Shown: one piece after another, positions 37,869-47,865 of the stretch | Numbering within the stretch: position 1 is the stretch's first letter | How the letters are laid out: every line of letters starts with the position of its first letter | Source of the DNA: Acinetobacter defluvii | GTDB lineage: Bacteria > Pseudomonadota > Gammaproteobacteria > Pseudomonadales > Moraxellaceae | Length of the DNA stretch: 64,000 nucleotides | Assembly (NCBI RefSeq): GCF_001704615.3 | Contig: NZ_CP029397.2 | Location: 2,976,001 to 3,040,000 of the forward strand | Direction: 5' to 3' | The notes under the pieces: model-generated | Databases searched by the model: none | Seen by the model: only the letters and a program-made list of their open reading frames with translations | What the model was told of the DNA's origin: nothing | Position numbers and translations under genes: made by a program

Positions 37869-39232
37869 TTTACAAGCTCCTTCTCATATGCTTCCGCAGC
37901 AGCTTCTACATCTTCCCATTTTTCATGGATCAGTAAGTCTGCCCAACGGCGATACATACCACGTGCTGCCGTTTCAGAGAAAATGTAGTTGGTAATCCCA
38001 GGAATACCATCTTCACGTACTTTTTCTTTACCTAAACCCATTTCCATAATCAGTTGATTTTTGCGTGCTTTATAACCACGTAAAACCTTTTGGATTTCAA
38101 TCCAGTTTTCAGAGTCATCTTGCTCCAAGAAACCTGCTGGACCAAAGGCACGCGTTGCAGAGCGTTCAAATGCTTCTTTGACTTCTTGTGATGCTTCCGC
38201 ATCCGCAATACAGAATGCCCATACTTCAGTTTTGTTTGGACCACGTGGATGCCAAACACGAAGAGTTGCAGTTCCATTCAACCAAGACAATGTTGGGAAC
38301 ATGGTGTTATGCCCTGCAAGACGTAAAGCACGGACTTCACCTAAACGTTCTTTCACTTCCTCATAGGTTTCACGGAAATAGTTCGCAACTTCACCATCAA
38401 CCCATACGTTTGCATCTGGTTTTTCAGTGAAGAAGAAGCCTGAACCATGACCACGTGAACCGTATTGAATGGCATCTTTGGCAGTTTCCCAAACAGGACG
38501 TGCAGTTTGCGCAGCACCTAATTGTTTCGATGCATCATCATCTGGTTTTGCACCTAAAACTTGGATTGCAGAAGCATGCGAGAACAAAGCATGATATTGG
38601 TCAGATGCAAACTGTTCTGCTGCAAATTTCCAGTTACACTCGATTTCCCATTTATGCACACCACCAATGATTTCTGTGCCACCTGGACGACGGTCTAAAA
38701 CACCATCTAAATACCAAGCAATATCACCCATGTATTCTTCAAGATCAGGTGTGGTTTCATCCCAACAACCAAACACCAAACCTTTATAAGATTTCACACG
38801 GTTAACTTCGATTAGACCCCATTCTTCTTTACATGCACCTTGTGGGAAAGCACGGTCTTCAAGTGGAATATCCTTTAAAGAACCATCAACACCATATGAC
38901 CAACCGTGGTATGGGCAAGTAAATGCACGGGTATTACCACAGTCTGCAAAACTCACACGCATAGAACGGTGACGGCATTGGTTGAGCAATGCTTTGATCG
39001 AGCCATCTTTTTGACGAACCACGATAATTGGATCTTCACCCATGTAGGTATTGAAGAAATCGCCAGCTTTAGGAATTTGGCTTTCATGGCAAAGAAATAA
39101 CCAAGTACGACCAAACACACGTTCAAGTTCAAGTTCGTACAAATCTGGATCGGTATAGATTGATGGTGAGATTCGTCCATTTTGTGCATCGACTAAAGCG
39201 TCGATTTCACGCACATCAATTTTTCCACTCAT
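37865..39232 (-). CDS. hcaE: Phenylpropionate/cinnamate dioxygenase alpha subunit
   Basis: HcaE is the catalytic subunit of the dioxygenase that adds O2 to positions 2 and 3 of phenylpropionate or cinnamate. The 455-residue protein has the Rieske ligands CRHRSMRV and CPYHGWSYG at about residues 87-110. The bridging aspartate and iron ligands are in [17 protein letters not shown] at about 208-222. It heads the minus-strand unit hcaE-F-C-B-mhpB-hcaD, divergent from hcaR, as in E. coli (hca operon). The name hca here means the phenylpropionate system, not the hydroxycinnamate hca genes of A. baylyi. Confidence 0.92.
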   Translation of the reverse strand: MSGKIDVREIDALVDAQNGRISPSIYTDPDLYELELERVFGRTWLFLCHESQIPKAGDFFNTYMGEDPIIVVRQKDGSIKALLNQCRHRSMRVSFADCGNTRAFTCPYHGWSYGVDGSLKDIPLEDRAFPQGACKEEWGLIEVNRVKSYKGLVFGCWDETTPDLEEYMGDIAWYLDGVLDRRPGGTEIIGGVHKWEIECNWKFAAEQFASDQYHALFSHASAIQVLGAKPDDDASKQLGAAQTARPVWETAKDAIQYGSRGHGSGFFFTEKPDANVWVDGEVANYFRETYEEVKERLGEVRALRLAGHNTMFPTLSWLNGTATLRVWHPRGPNKTEVWAFCIADAEASQEVKEAFERSATRAFGPAGFLEQDDSENWIEIQKVLRGYKARKNQLIMEMGLGKEKVREDGIPGITNYIFSETAARGMYRRWADLLIHEKWEDVEAAAEAYEKELVK

Positions 39233-39512
39233 GAAAGCTCTCCTGCGACAAACGTGGGGTCACAAACAAATGACTCAAGTTGGCAATGATCATCGCTTTA
39301 GCAAGGTACTTTATGGAAATATTTATTTTGTTTTAATTAAGATATTTTATGAATTAATAAGCTGCATATTTTTTATCTTAAATTTTGATGCTCATCAGCA
39401 AATCATTTATTTTCTAAATGGCATAATCATCTTCACGTAATAGCCGTTTATAGATTATACTCGGGCAGTGGCACACTAAGACTTTTTTTGGATTACTCTT
39501 TGGAAGAGTTAT

Positions 39513-40418
39513 ATGGAATTACGACACCTTAGATATTTCATCACTGTGGCTGAAGAATTAAACTTCAGTAAGGCAGCCTTGAAGCTATATACCGCCCAAC
39601 CTTCACTAAGCCAACAAATTAAGGACTTGGAAGAAGATGTGGGGGTCAAACTTTTAAACCGTACTAAACGTAAAGTTGAACTGACAGAAGAAGGCGCTGT
39701 ATTCCTTGAACAAGCCCGCTTAACACTTGCACAAGCAGATAAAGCAGTAGCAATGGCTCGTCAAGTTGCACAAGCCAAACAGCAACAACTACGGATTGGC
39801 TTTGTTCCTGTTGCTGAGATGAAAGTATTTCCTTATGTGCTGCCAAACTTGCGAGTACAAAGCCCTGATCTAAAGATTGAACTCTTAAGTTTAAATAACC
39901 TTGAACAAATGCGTGCCATTCAAAAAGGTGAACTCGATATTACCTTCACACGTCATAACTTTCATAATGAAGAAATTGAAAGTAAATTTGTACTGCGTGA
40001 ACCTTTAATCTTTATTCTCCCTGCAGATCACCCTTTAGCAAAGCATGAGCGCATTCCTGTGAAAGCGTTGAATGGAATAGATTTTATTATTCCTGCACTT
40101 GAGCAGTCTGGTACGCTACATAACGCAATTTTAGACTTTGCCAAAGCGCAAGGAATCGAATTTAATATTGTCCAAACGGCTGATAATATTTTATTTAATA
40201 TCAACTCTATCGGTATGGGATTAGGCTGTACAATTTTACCAGGCTATATCGCTCCACTGACCATGAACAATTCAGTGATTCGCCCCTTAGATGTAGAACT
40301 GCCTTATCTAGACCTGTATGTGAGCTACCGTAAAAATAGCAACTCTACCGCTGTGCAAAAATTCATCGAACTGTTAACCAAAGTGTTTTATCTTGATATT
40401 AATCGCATAGAAAGTTAA
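39513..40418 (+). CDS. hcaR: LysR-family activator of the hca genes
   Basis: The 301-residue LysR protein begins MELRHLRYFITVAEELNFSK, closely like E. coli HcaR (MELRHLRYFVAVAQALNF). It also shares KRKVELTEEGAVFLEQA and the effector-domain block LRIGFVPVAEMKVFPYVLPN. It is divergent from hcaE with 280 bases between, as in the E. coli hca locus, so it should activate hcaE on binding phenylpropionate or cinnamate. I could not identify its exact binding site in the AT-rich gap. Confidence 0.9.
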   Translation: MELRHLRYFITVAEELNFSKAALKLYTAQPSLSQQIKDLEEDVGVKLLNRTKRKVELTEEGAVFLEQARLTLAQADKAVAMARQVAQAKQQQLRIGFVPVAEMKVFPYVLPNLRVQSPDLKIELLSLNNLEQMRAIQKGELDITFTRHNFHNEEIESKFVLREPLIFILPADHPLAKHERIPVKALNGIDFIIPALEQSGTLHNAILDFAKAQGIEFNIVQTADNILFNINSIGMGLGCTILPGYIAPLTMNNSVIRPLDVELPYLDLYVSYRKNSNSTAVQKFIELLTKVFYLDINRIES

Positions 40419-40447
40419 ATATTTAACCATTCTAAATATAAAAATCT

Positions 40448-40480
40448 GCCACCATTATTTCGTTAAAAAATAATGGTGGC
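40448..40480 (+). terminator. Terminator of hcaR
   Basis: A perfect 13-bp stem (GCCACCATTATTT with AAATAATGGTGGC) and a 7-base loop, followed by TTTAT. Confidence 0.85.
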
Positions 40481-40714
40481 TTTATAATCGCCAAATAAAT
40501 CACACTTTTCACGAATAACGACCATTAAATAATTTTGTACTCATTTAAATAGATTACTAAAACAAATTGTTTTATTTTTAAACAGCATGCTGATTGTGAA
40601 CCATCCTCAATGAATGGCATGATTTACTACAACTTAAGTCTAATGATCCACATCAACTTGCACAAAAATATTTGTAAATAAATATAAGCAATCACATAAA
40701 AGGCTGAATAATTT

Positions 40715-41392
40715 ATGAAAACCTCTCCTTTTCAGCATTTCCAATCTGGAATTTCATCACGTCCATATTTCTTTATCACATTTTTATGTACAGCAGTCTT
40801 ATATGAGGTGATGGGTTTTAGTACGGATTGGAAATGGTCTACCCGGCTTTTATTGAGTTGGGATATTTCTATTTTTATTTATCTGGTATTGACCATGAAA
40901 ATGCTATGGGCAGCAAGCCCTAAACACATTTTAAAACGAGCACAACAACAAGATGCCAGTAAATGGATTATTTTACTGCTGGTTATAAGCTGTTTAATCA
41001 TGTGTTTTATTGCGATTTTCATTGAATTAACACACTTACAGGATATTCAATCCTTTAAAACTGGGCATTTGGTTTTAGCCATTTCAACCATTGCATGTGC
41101 TTGGCTATTTTTACATACCATTTTTACCATTCATTATGCACATGACTTCTATTTGGCAAAACAAAAAAATTTAGACGGTGGTTTAGAATTTCCCAAAACA
41201 CCTGAACCGACGTATCCTGATTTCTTATACTTTAGTTATATCATTGGGACTTCGGCGCAAACAGCTGATGTTTCGATTACCTCACGCTCAATGCGGATTT
41301 TAAATACCTTACATTTGATATTAGCGTATGCGTTTAATACATCAATTTTAGCGATTTGTATTAATGTTGCTGCAAGCATTATCATGCGTTAA
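40715..41392 (+). CDS. DUF1345 family membrane protein
   Basis: The 225-residue protein has five or six membrane helices and the DUF1345 block PEPTYPDFLYFSYIIGTSAQ followed by TADVSITSRSMRI. The family is of unknown function. It sits inside the catabolic island between hcaR and mhpC, on the opposite strand to mhpC. Nothing in it indicates transport of aromatic acids, but its position makes an island role possible. Confidence 0.85.
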   Translation: MKTSPFQHFQSGISSRPYFFITFLCTAVLYEVMGFSTDWKWSTRLLLSWDISIFIYLVLTMKMLWAASPKHILKRAQQQDASKWIILLLVISCLIMCFIAIFIELTHLQDIQSFKTGHLVLAISTIACAWLFLHTIFTIHYAHDFYLAKQKNLDGGLEFPKTPEPTYPDFLYFSYIIGTSAQTADVSITSRSMRILNTLHLILAYAFNTSILAICINVAASIIMR

Positions 41393-41425
41393 ATCTATCC
41401 AACAAATAACAACAGCTCATAAAAA

Positions 41426-41445
41426 AGGACAGCTTTCGCTATCCT
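41426..41445 (-). terminator. Terminator of mhpC
   Basis: AGGACAGC pairs with GCTATCCT (one mismatch) around TTTC. On the minus strand a T run follows, after the mhpC stop at 41466. Confidence 0.75.
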
Positions 41446-41465
41446 CCTTCACCCCACAGTAAAAA

Positions 41466-42326
41466 TTATTTCACGCCACGTGCCGCCAAATAATTTTTAA
41501 TCACCGTGTTAAATTCGTCAGCTTTTTCAACTTGTGACCAGTGACCACATTGACTGAAAATGTGCGCATCTGCATTTGGAACAGTATTTAAAATATCCCA
41601 AGTCCGTGACACAGGAATCACCACATCTTGTACACCATGAATCAATAAAACTGGCACATTAATGTCTTTCATTTTTTCAAAATCAAGTGGAAATTCAAAA
41701 CGATCACGGTCACGTGCACCCACGACATCCATCAAACGGTCAGAAGCATAGTCATTTTTCGCAGCTTCATAACGCACTTTTACCAATTCATCGGTAATTA
41801 AGTCTTTATCAACCACAAACATAGATAAAGTTTTCTTGATGCCTTCTTCAGTTAACACTGGGTTAGCATGCGCTTTCAATGCAGCCGTTTGTTTTGCACC
41901 ACCTGTCCCCATCGACACAATGCCTAAAACACGCTCTGGATAATCCAATGCCAATTGGAAAGATAACCAACCACCCAAAGAGTTACCCACTAACCACGTT
42001 TTTTCAATCCCTAAAGCATCTAGAGTACGCACTGCATGATCGACCCAAGCACGAATCCCATAAGCAGTATTCGGTGCAACAACCGTTTGACCATAACCAA
42101 TCGTATCAATGGCGATACACCGTGCTTGCTCACCAATTTGTGGTAAGTTTAACCACCAATTTGCAGCCGCAGATACACCTGTACCTGAACCATGCAAAAA
42201 CAATACCGGCGTTCCTTCACCCACTTCATGATAGTGTGTTAATTCGCCTTCAGCAGTTTCAATCCATTTATCCTCTAATCCAAAGAAAGAATCAGTTTTA
42301 TAATCAGGGATTTGAACAGTGCTCAT
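41466..42326 (-). CDS. mhpC: 2-hydroxy-6-oxononadienedioate hydrolase
   Basis: MhpC hydrolyses the ring-cleavage product to succinate and 2-hydroxypenta-2,4-dienoate (or to fumarate with the cinnamate branch). The 286-residue alpha/beta hydrolase has the oxyanion motif LFLHGSGTGVSAAANW, the nucleophile elbow WLVGNSLGGWLSF, the acid in IHGVQDVVIP and the His in SQCGHWSQ. It lies downstream of the porin gene on the same strand, 246 bases away, and has its own terminator. Confidence 0.92.
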   Translation of the reverse strand: MSTVQIPDYKTDSFFGLEDKWIETAEGELTHYHEVGEGTPVLFLHGSGTGVSAAANWWLNLPQIGEQARCIAIDTIGYGQTVVAPNTAYGIRAWVDHAVRTLDALGIEKTWLVGNSLGGWLSFQLALDYPERVLGIVSMGTGGAKQTAALKAHANPVLTEEGIKKTLSMFVVDKDLITDELVKVRYEAAKNDYASDRLMDVVGARDRDRFEFPLDFEKMKDINVPVLLIHGVQDVVIPVSRTWDILNTVPNADAHIFSQCGHWSQVEKADEFNTVIKNYLAARGVK

Positions 42327-42536
42327 AATAACTCCTTAGATCAGCATCATGCGTGTTTTGAATCACTTCAATGACACGTTCATTCATTTAAATTAACTTA
42401 TTTACCCCAACATATTACCTGTTCATCAAGCACTTACTGATACTTATTTGCGATGACAAACAATAAAAAAACGATAATTTAAGATTTTGATTTTTAATAT
42501 TATTTATATAAAACTTAAAAAATTAAAGCTTTAAAA

Positions 42537-42556
42537 AGCGATGATTTCTCATCGCT
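42537..42556 (-). terminator. Terminator of the OprD-family porin gene
   Basis: AGCGATGA pairs perfectly with TCATCGCT around TTTC. On the minus strand a T run follows, 17 bases after the porin stop at 42573. Confidence 0.8.
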
Positions 42557-42572
42557 CTTGAGCGCTTCAAAA

Positions 42573-43865
42573 TTAAAATTTAAATGTATACGTAGTTGCG
42601 ACACGATGTTCTTCTAAATCAACAAAACCAGGTACATTGTCATAGTTCACATCAATATACATCCATTGAAAACCTAAGCCTTTCAACTTACCTTCAGGTA
42701 CGACATAATTCAAAATGAAATTATTTTCATCTTCCTTACCACGTGTACCATTTTTATTATCAATATTATGACCATCATAATGACGCAGGGTTGCAGTCAA
42801 ACCATTTACACCCACATCTTTAAAATCATAGCTATAACCCAAGCTCCATGATTTTTCATCTTTACGAATAAAGCTTGCTACCGACCAATTCACTAAATAG
42901 GGTTGTGGTACCCAACCTGATAACGTCGGCATAAATGGTGTATGGCTACCATGTTCACCAAACATTTGTTGCCAACCTGCATCAACAGTATGATTACCAT
43001 GTGTCCAAGCTGCTTTTAAAGACAACGCTTGACTGTCAATATCACCATATAAAGCATCACCAGATTCAGTATTATCAAAATAACGTGCATGTGTCGCTAT
43101 TTTATTGTGTGCATCCAGTTTTTTGTTATAGGCAAAACCAACATAGTTTTGACGATAAATATTGGTGACATCACCATAGTAATAACTTGCTTGTAGCTCA
43201 GGTGTGATTTGATAATCAATCCCTGCCACATACATTCCATCACTATCGCCCGATTTCACTTGATTTTTTTCTGTATTTAACTCATTTGGCCAGAGTTTAA
43301 AATCTTGGACTTGATTTTCATAACGCGCATTGATTCCACCTAAATACCCCAAGGTGATTTTGGCATTTTTAAGGTCTTTAGACTCTAACCACGCTCCTTG
43401 AAATGTCGTCAACAATTGACGAGATGGGTCAAAATGCACCACCGGAGTTGCAGGCAAAATTTCACCAACACGCAGCTCTGTCTGGCTAATTTTGGCTTTT
43501 AAGGTTGCACCAATTTTTGCATTATCACGGGCTTGCTCTTTATTTATATAATCGTATGGCATGATGTAATCATTATCACCACGATCACCACTTAAACGTA
43601 GTGCATATTGTGCCAAAACGTCGACACCCACTTGCACAGGTCCCACTTGCGCATAACCTGATTTTGCGTCCAAGGTTACCCCTTGTGACCAACTGCCAAA
43701 ATCTTGCGTTTTGTTTGGATCAGGTTGATCAATTTGTCGATCTAAATAAAAATTTCTTAGTTTGAGTTGTACTTGACGATCGTCGATAAAATCTGCTTTC
43801 GTTGCAGTTGTCCCTAATATCGCTGTTGCAGCGCACATTGCTATCCATAAGTTGTGACGACGCAT
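42573..43865 (-). CDS. OprD-family outer-membrane porin
   Basis: The 430-residue protein has a signal peptide (residues 1-24, ending ATKA). It then has the OprD N-terminal pattern FIDDRQVQLKLRNFYLDRQI and SWSQGVTLDAKSGYAQVGPV. The strand pattern is typical of a porin, and it ends in an aromatic residue (YTFKF) as required for outer-membrane insertion. OprD-type porins take up carboxylates and aromatic acids, so a role in phenylpropionate entry is likely from its place in the island. It is a single-gene unit with a long AT-rich upstream gap. Confidence 0.9.
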   Translation of the reverse strand: MRRHNLWIAMCAATAILGTTATKADFIDDRQVQLKLRNFYLDRQIDQPDPNKTQDFGSWSQGVTLDAKSGYAQVGPVQVGVDVLAQYALRLSGDRGDNDYIMPYDYINKEQARDNAKIGATLKAKISQTELRVGEILPATPVVHFDPSRQLLTTFQGAWLESKDLKNAKITLGYLGGINARYENQVQDFKLWPNELNTEKNQVKSGDSDGMYVAGIDYQITPELQASYYYGDVTNIYRQNYVGFAYNKKLDAHNKIATHARYFDNTESGDALYGDIDSQALSLKAAWTHGNHTVDAGWQQMFGEHGSHTPFMPTLSGWVPQPYLVNWSVASFIRKDEKSWSLGYSYDFKDVGVNGLTATLRHYDGHNIDNKNGTRGKEDENNFILNYVVPEGKLKGLGFQWMYIDVNYDNVPGFVDLEEHRVATTYTFKF

Positions 43866-44311
43866 GGCTAAATTTCCTAATGATCAAATTGAGCAATGTC
43901 GCCAATCATGCTGGACTCTATAGAAAGTTAATATCCGACCAGAGTCTGACAGTTTCTACTATTTTTTAGGGTGGTTAATCGTCGCTAGTGTTTCATGATT
44001 TTATTTAATATATTTTAACAATAAGTCTTTTTTGGTGAATATTTCATTTTAAGATTTTACTCTTTAAAAATAATCGATATTCTTCACCAATAAATAGAAT
44101 AATTATTACAATATGAAATCCTTTAGCGTTTTTAAGTTTAAACATATTTTTGCTTTTTTATTTTAAGATTTTATATTTATAAGAAATAACTTTTAACTAA
44201 AAGAAATTAACTATATCTAATTCAACGGATTATCCATTTTATTTTAAATAGTTTTTTTACGAAACACTAATTTTATATATACTCTTAAAATTAAAAAATA
44301 CAAACAAATAA
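43866..44311. other. AT-rich gap upstream of the porin gene
   Basis: About 445 bases between the porin start and the mhpE terminator hold no gene. The sequence is extremely AT-rich, with a run of T-rich direct segments (TTTTAAGATTTTA at about 44049 and again at about 44161). Promoter elements for the porin are expected here but I could not fix them. Confidence 0.5.
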
Positions 44312-44333
44312 AAAGCGCCCTTTCGGACGCTTT
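44312..44333 (-). terminator. Terminator of mhpE
   Basis: AAAGCG and CC pair with GG and CGCTTT (one mismatch) around TTTC. On the minus strand T residues follow, after the mhpE stop at 44368. Confidence 0.8.
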
Positions 44334-44367
44334 CATTTACTTTAATTTTAAAGACAATGATTGCAAA

Positions 44368-45387
44368 TTAAGCATTCGCTTCTTTGGCTTTTGACATGGT
44401 CAATGCCAAATCTTCAATCATATCTTCTTGACCACCGACCGTACCACGACGACCGAGTTCTAGTAGAATTTCACGCGCTGAAACGCCATATTTTGCTTCG
44501 GCACGTTTAGCAAATAACAAGAATGAAGAATATACACCTGCATAACCTAACGTTGCTGCATCACGATCCGCACGAATCGGTTGTTGCATCATCGGTACAA
44601 TCAGTTCTTCAGCAATATCTTGTACTTTAAATAAATCCACACCTGTTTCAATTTGCATACGGTTTGCTACCGCAACAAACAATTCAAGTGGTGTATTGCC
44701 TGCGCCTGCGCCTAAACCTGCCGAAGCCAAGTCAACACGTTTTGCACCCGCATCTACTGCAGCGACAGAGTTTGCAACCCCCATACCTAAGTTATGGTGA
44801 CCATGAAAACCAATTTCGATATCAGCAGCAAGGTTTGCACGTAAAATACCGACACGATCAGTCACATCTTGTGGAAGCATATACCCTGCTGAATCTGTCA
44901 CATAAATACAGTTTGCACCGTATGACACCATTTTTTGCGCTTCTTCAAGTAGTTTCTCAGGAGAAGCCATGTGTGCCATCATCAAGAAGCCCACAGTGTC
45001 CATACCGAGTTTACGTGCTGCAGTGATATGTTGTTCAGACACATCCGCTTCTGTTGAATGTGTTGCTACACGAATGGTTGCGACACCCACATCATGTGCC
45101 ATTTTCAAGTGATCAACCGTTCCGATACCTGGTAAAAGTAAAGCGGAAACTTTGGCTTGTTTTAGGTTCGGAATGACTGCTTTTAGATACTCTTCATCCG
45201 TTGCAGCAGCAAAACCATAATTGACTGAGTTACCGCCTAAACCATCACCATGCGTCACTTCGATTAGAGGTACACCTGCCTCATCGAGTGCAGTTGCAAT
45301 CGCAACCATTTGTTCAGGTGTAGTTTGATGGCGCATTGGGTGCATACCATCACGTAAAGTCATATCATTAATAATAATCTTAGACAT
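44368..45387 (-). CDS. mhpE: 4-hydroxy-2-oxovalerate aldolase
   Basis: MhpE splits 4-hydroxy-2-oxovalerate to pyruvate and acetaldehyde. The 339-residue DRE-TIM metallolyase shows [12 protein letters not shown] near the N-terminus (metal-binding Asp), [16 protein letters not shown] (metal-binding His pair) and [13 protein letters not shown]. It is the last gene of mhpD-mhpF-mhpE and starts 11 bases after mhpF. It forms a channelling complex with MhpF in known systems (family knowledge). Confidence 0.95.
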   Translation of the reverse strand: MSKIIINDMTLRDGMHPMRHQTTPEQMVAIATALDEAGVPLIEVTHGDGLGGNSVNYGFAAATDEEYLKAVIPNLKQAKVSALLLPGIGTVDHLKMAHDVGVATIRVATHSTEADVSEQHITAARKLGMDTVGFLMMAHMASPEKLLEEAQKMVSYGANCIYVTDSAGYMLPQDVTDRVGILRANLAADIEIGFHGHHNLGMGVANSVAAVDAGAKRVDLASAGLGAGAGNTPLELFVAVANRMQIETGVDLFKVQDIAEELIVPMMQQPIRADRDAATLGYAGVYSSFLLFAKRAEAKYGVSAREILLELGRRGTVGGQEDMIEDLALTMSKAKEANA

Positions 45388-45398
45388 GAAAATGCTCC

Positions 45399-46298
45399 TT
45401 ATGCTTCTACTTGGTTAGCGATCAAACGTTCTGCAAACATCTCAGCAGTACGTGCAGCAGCTGCAGTCATGATGTCTAGGTTGCCTGCATATTTAGGTAA
45501 ATAATCACCCAAACCTTCAACTTCTAAGAACATAGACACACGGTTGCCATCAAATACAGGACCATTGACTAATTTGTAGCCTGGAACGTATTTTTGAACC
45601 TCGAAGATCATGGCATGCACGGATTCAGTAATTGCTACTTGATCAGGCTCACCTTCAACCAAGCAATGCACAGTATCACGCATCATCAAAGGTGGTTCAG
45701 CAGGGTTAATGATAATGATTGCTTTACCTGCTTTTGCACCACCGACTTTTTCAATGGCACCCGCAGTGGTACGGGTAAATTCATCAATATTTTTACGTGT
45801 ACCAGGTCCCACAGACTTAGTTGAAACTGTTGCAATAATCTCACCATATTCAACAGGTTGAACACGTGAAATCGCCGCCACCATAGGAATAGTTGCCTGA
45901 CCACCACAAGTTACCATGTTCACATTTGGCAACTCGCCTGCTTCAAGCAAAGTTTCAAGATTCACAGGTGGCACACAGAAAGGACCTATCGCCGCAGGCG
46001 TTAAGTCAATCATTTGTACGCCAAGCGCGTTGAGTTTACGGCTGTTTTCAGCATGCACATATGCAGAGGTTGCATCAAACGCGATTTTAATGTCATCTTC
46101 TAAAACATGTGGAAGCAGACCATCTACACCTTCAGCAGTGGTTTTAATGCCCATTTTTGCAGCACGTGCCAAACCTTCAGATGTTGGGTCAATCCCTACC
46201 ATCCACACGGGTTCTAAAAATTCACTGCGTTGTAATTTATAAAGTAAATCAGTACCAATATTCCCAGGACCGATCAATGCACATTTAATCTTTTTCAT
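45399..46298 (-). CDS. mhpF: Acetaldehyde dehydrogenase (acylating)
   Basis: MhpF oxidises acetaldehyde to acetyl-CoA with NAD+ and CoA, taking the toxic aldehyde from MhpE. The 299-residue protein has the N-terminal [16 protein letters not shown] nucleotide motif and the catalytic cysteine in [18 protein letters not shown]. It lies 55 bases downstream of mhpD and 11 bases before mhpE. Confidence 0.95.
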   Translation of the reverse strand: MKKIKCALIGPGNIGTDLLYKLQRSEFLEPVWMVGIDPTSEGLARAAKMGIKTTAEGVDGLLPHVLEDDIKIAFDATSAYVHAENSRKLNALGVQMIDLTPAAIGPFCVPPVNLETLLEAGELPNVNMVTCGGQATIPMVAAISRVQPVEYGEIIATVSTKSVGPGTRKNIDEFTRTTAGAIEKVGGAKAGKAIIIINPAEPPLMMRDTVHCLVEGEPDQVAITESVHAMIFEVQKYVPGYKLVNGPVFDGNRVSMFLEVEGLGDYLPKYAGNLDIMTAAAARTAEMFAERLIANQVEA

Positions 46299-46353
46299 TC
46301 ACGCTATCTCTTAACAATACATTATAAACTTCAAGACGTTGTAAAATTCAGGT

Positions 46354-47151
46354 TTATTCAGCTGCAAAAGCTGCAGTCACTGAACCAAAACCATCGATTT
46401 CCACAACAAATTCATCACCCGCATGTGCCACAACCATTGGACCAAGCGCACCTGTTAAGATGATATCACCTGCCAAAAGTGGGCGACCACGGCGTACCAT
46501 TTCGTCAGCAAGCCACACTGCTGCATTGAGTGGATTTGAAAGACAAGCTTTACCCACGCCTTGAGAAACCACTTCACCAGCACGGGTCATGGTCATTTTG
46601 CAATTCACAAGGTCAAGATTTTCAAGTTTTACAGGCTTAGAACCGAGTACATAGGCTGCAGAAGATGCATTATCCGCCACCGTATCAATCAGTGAAATTT
46701 TCCAGTTTTCGATACGACTATCCACAACCTCTACCGCAGGTAAAGCATATTCAGTCGCACTGATAATGTCTGCATAAGTATGTTTTTCTTGGGTTAAATC
46801 TTTATTGATAATTAACGCAATTTCAGCTTCAACTTTCGGCTGAATCAGTAAGCCTGCAGGAATCGCTTCACCATCGCCATAAGCCATATCCGCAAATAAC
46901 ATCCCAAAGTCAGGGGAATCGACACCCAATTGTTTCTGTACCGCAATCGAGGTTAGACCAATTTTACGACCCACCAAACGACGCCCGTCAGCAAGTGCAC
47001 GTTGCGTATTTACTTCTTGAACAGCATAAGCGATATCGACATCGGCACTCTCACCACCCAGCTGTGGGCGAATTGGTGCAATCGCAGTTTTTGATATTTC
47101 AGCATCACGGATGGTTTGGGCAACTGATTCAACAACAGCAGAATTCGACAT
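46354..47151 (-). CDS. mhpD: 2-oxopent-4-enoate hydratase
   Basis: MhpD hydrates 2-hydroxypenta-2,4-dienoate to 4-hydroxy-2-oxovalerate. The 265-residue protein has family blocks GRKIGLTSIAVQKQLGVDSP, IQPKVEAEIALIINKDL, VEVVDSRI and GRPLLAGDIILTGALGPMVV. I chose the ATG at 47151, which has AAGGAAAT 8 bases upstream; an in-frame ATG at 47220 lies in non-coding-looking DNA. It is the first gene of the mhpD-F-E unit, so the promoter should lie in the 700-base AT-rich gap upstream. Confidence 0.94.
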   Translation of the reverse strand: MSNSAVVESVAQTIRDAEISKTAIAPIRPQLGGESADVDIAYAVQEVNTQRALADGRRLVGRKIGLTSIAVQKQLGVDSPDFGMLFADMAYGDGEAIPAGLLIQPKVEAEIALIINKDLTQEKHTYADIISATEYALPAVEVVDSRIENWKISLIDTVADNASSAAYVLGSKPVKLENLDLVNCKMTMTRAGEVVSQGVGKACLSNPLNAAVWLADEMVRRGRPLLAGDIILTGALGPMVVAHAGDEFVVEIDGFGSVTAAFAAE

Positions 47152-47416
47152 CAATATTTCCTTAAACGACAAAGATAGAGTTATACCGTTAGATGGCGCA
47201 ACCTTTACAATGCTTAGCATTCAAGAATTTACGGCATCCATCAGACCAATCGTTGCAGGTGTTCTGCATCTGATGATTTATTTAAAACGGATACTTTTAT
47301 GAACAGTTTAAGCATCGGTAAAATGCTGTTTTTGTGCCAATACTTATTTTATTTATAACAATAGTTAGAACCTATAAATAATAGGAATAATTTTCAGCAT
47401 AAAAAAAATTTTTTAA

Positions 47417-47788
47417 AATCAACCACAAAGGCTACTAATTTACTCAAGATTAAAATTAAAGGAAAGTTTAATTTTTCTTTTTCTACGACTAAAAGCTAAT
47501 GTCCTGAATGAAAAATCGCCCTCAAAAACACCTATATTCGACACTCAAATCATATATCTAGGCACCGATCATCCTTTTTTTAACTTTATAAAATTCTGCG
47601 TCTTACGAGCCTCTCTAGACACCATTTCCCCCTACTTTATAGAAAATGATCAATCAGCACTGATAAGAAATTATTTAATTGATGTCTATAAAATTATGAC
47701 CATTCAAAATAAAACCAGCACTGCCACCCTTTATTGGACAGGTTGGGGTGCACATAAATCTGATATTCAAAAATTTAAAATTAAATAA
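47417..47788 (+). pseudogene. Possible gene relic, open frame without start
   Basis: An open frame of about 123 codons runs on the plus strand from after a TAA (47414-47416) to TAA at 47788 with no early ATG. The first in-frame ATG is near 47698. The translation reads as plausible protein: IYLGTDHPFFNFIKFCVLRA and the last part TLYWTGWGAHKSDIQKFKIK. I do not recognise a family. It may be a decayed gene or a chance frame in AT-rich DNA. The rest of the mhpD upstream gap shows no other gene. Confidence 0.3.
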
Positions 47789-47865
47789 ATTCAAAGCTAC
47801 GTTATAAAAATAAAGTAGCTTTTCTGATTTTTATGAATGATGAATCCAGATTCGGCAGTAACCCC

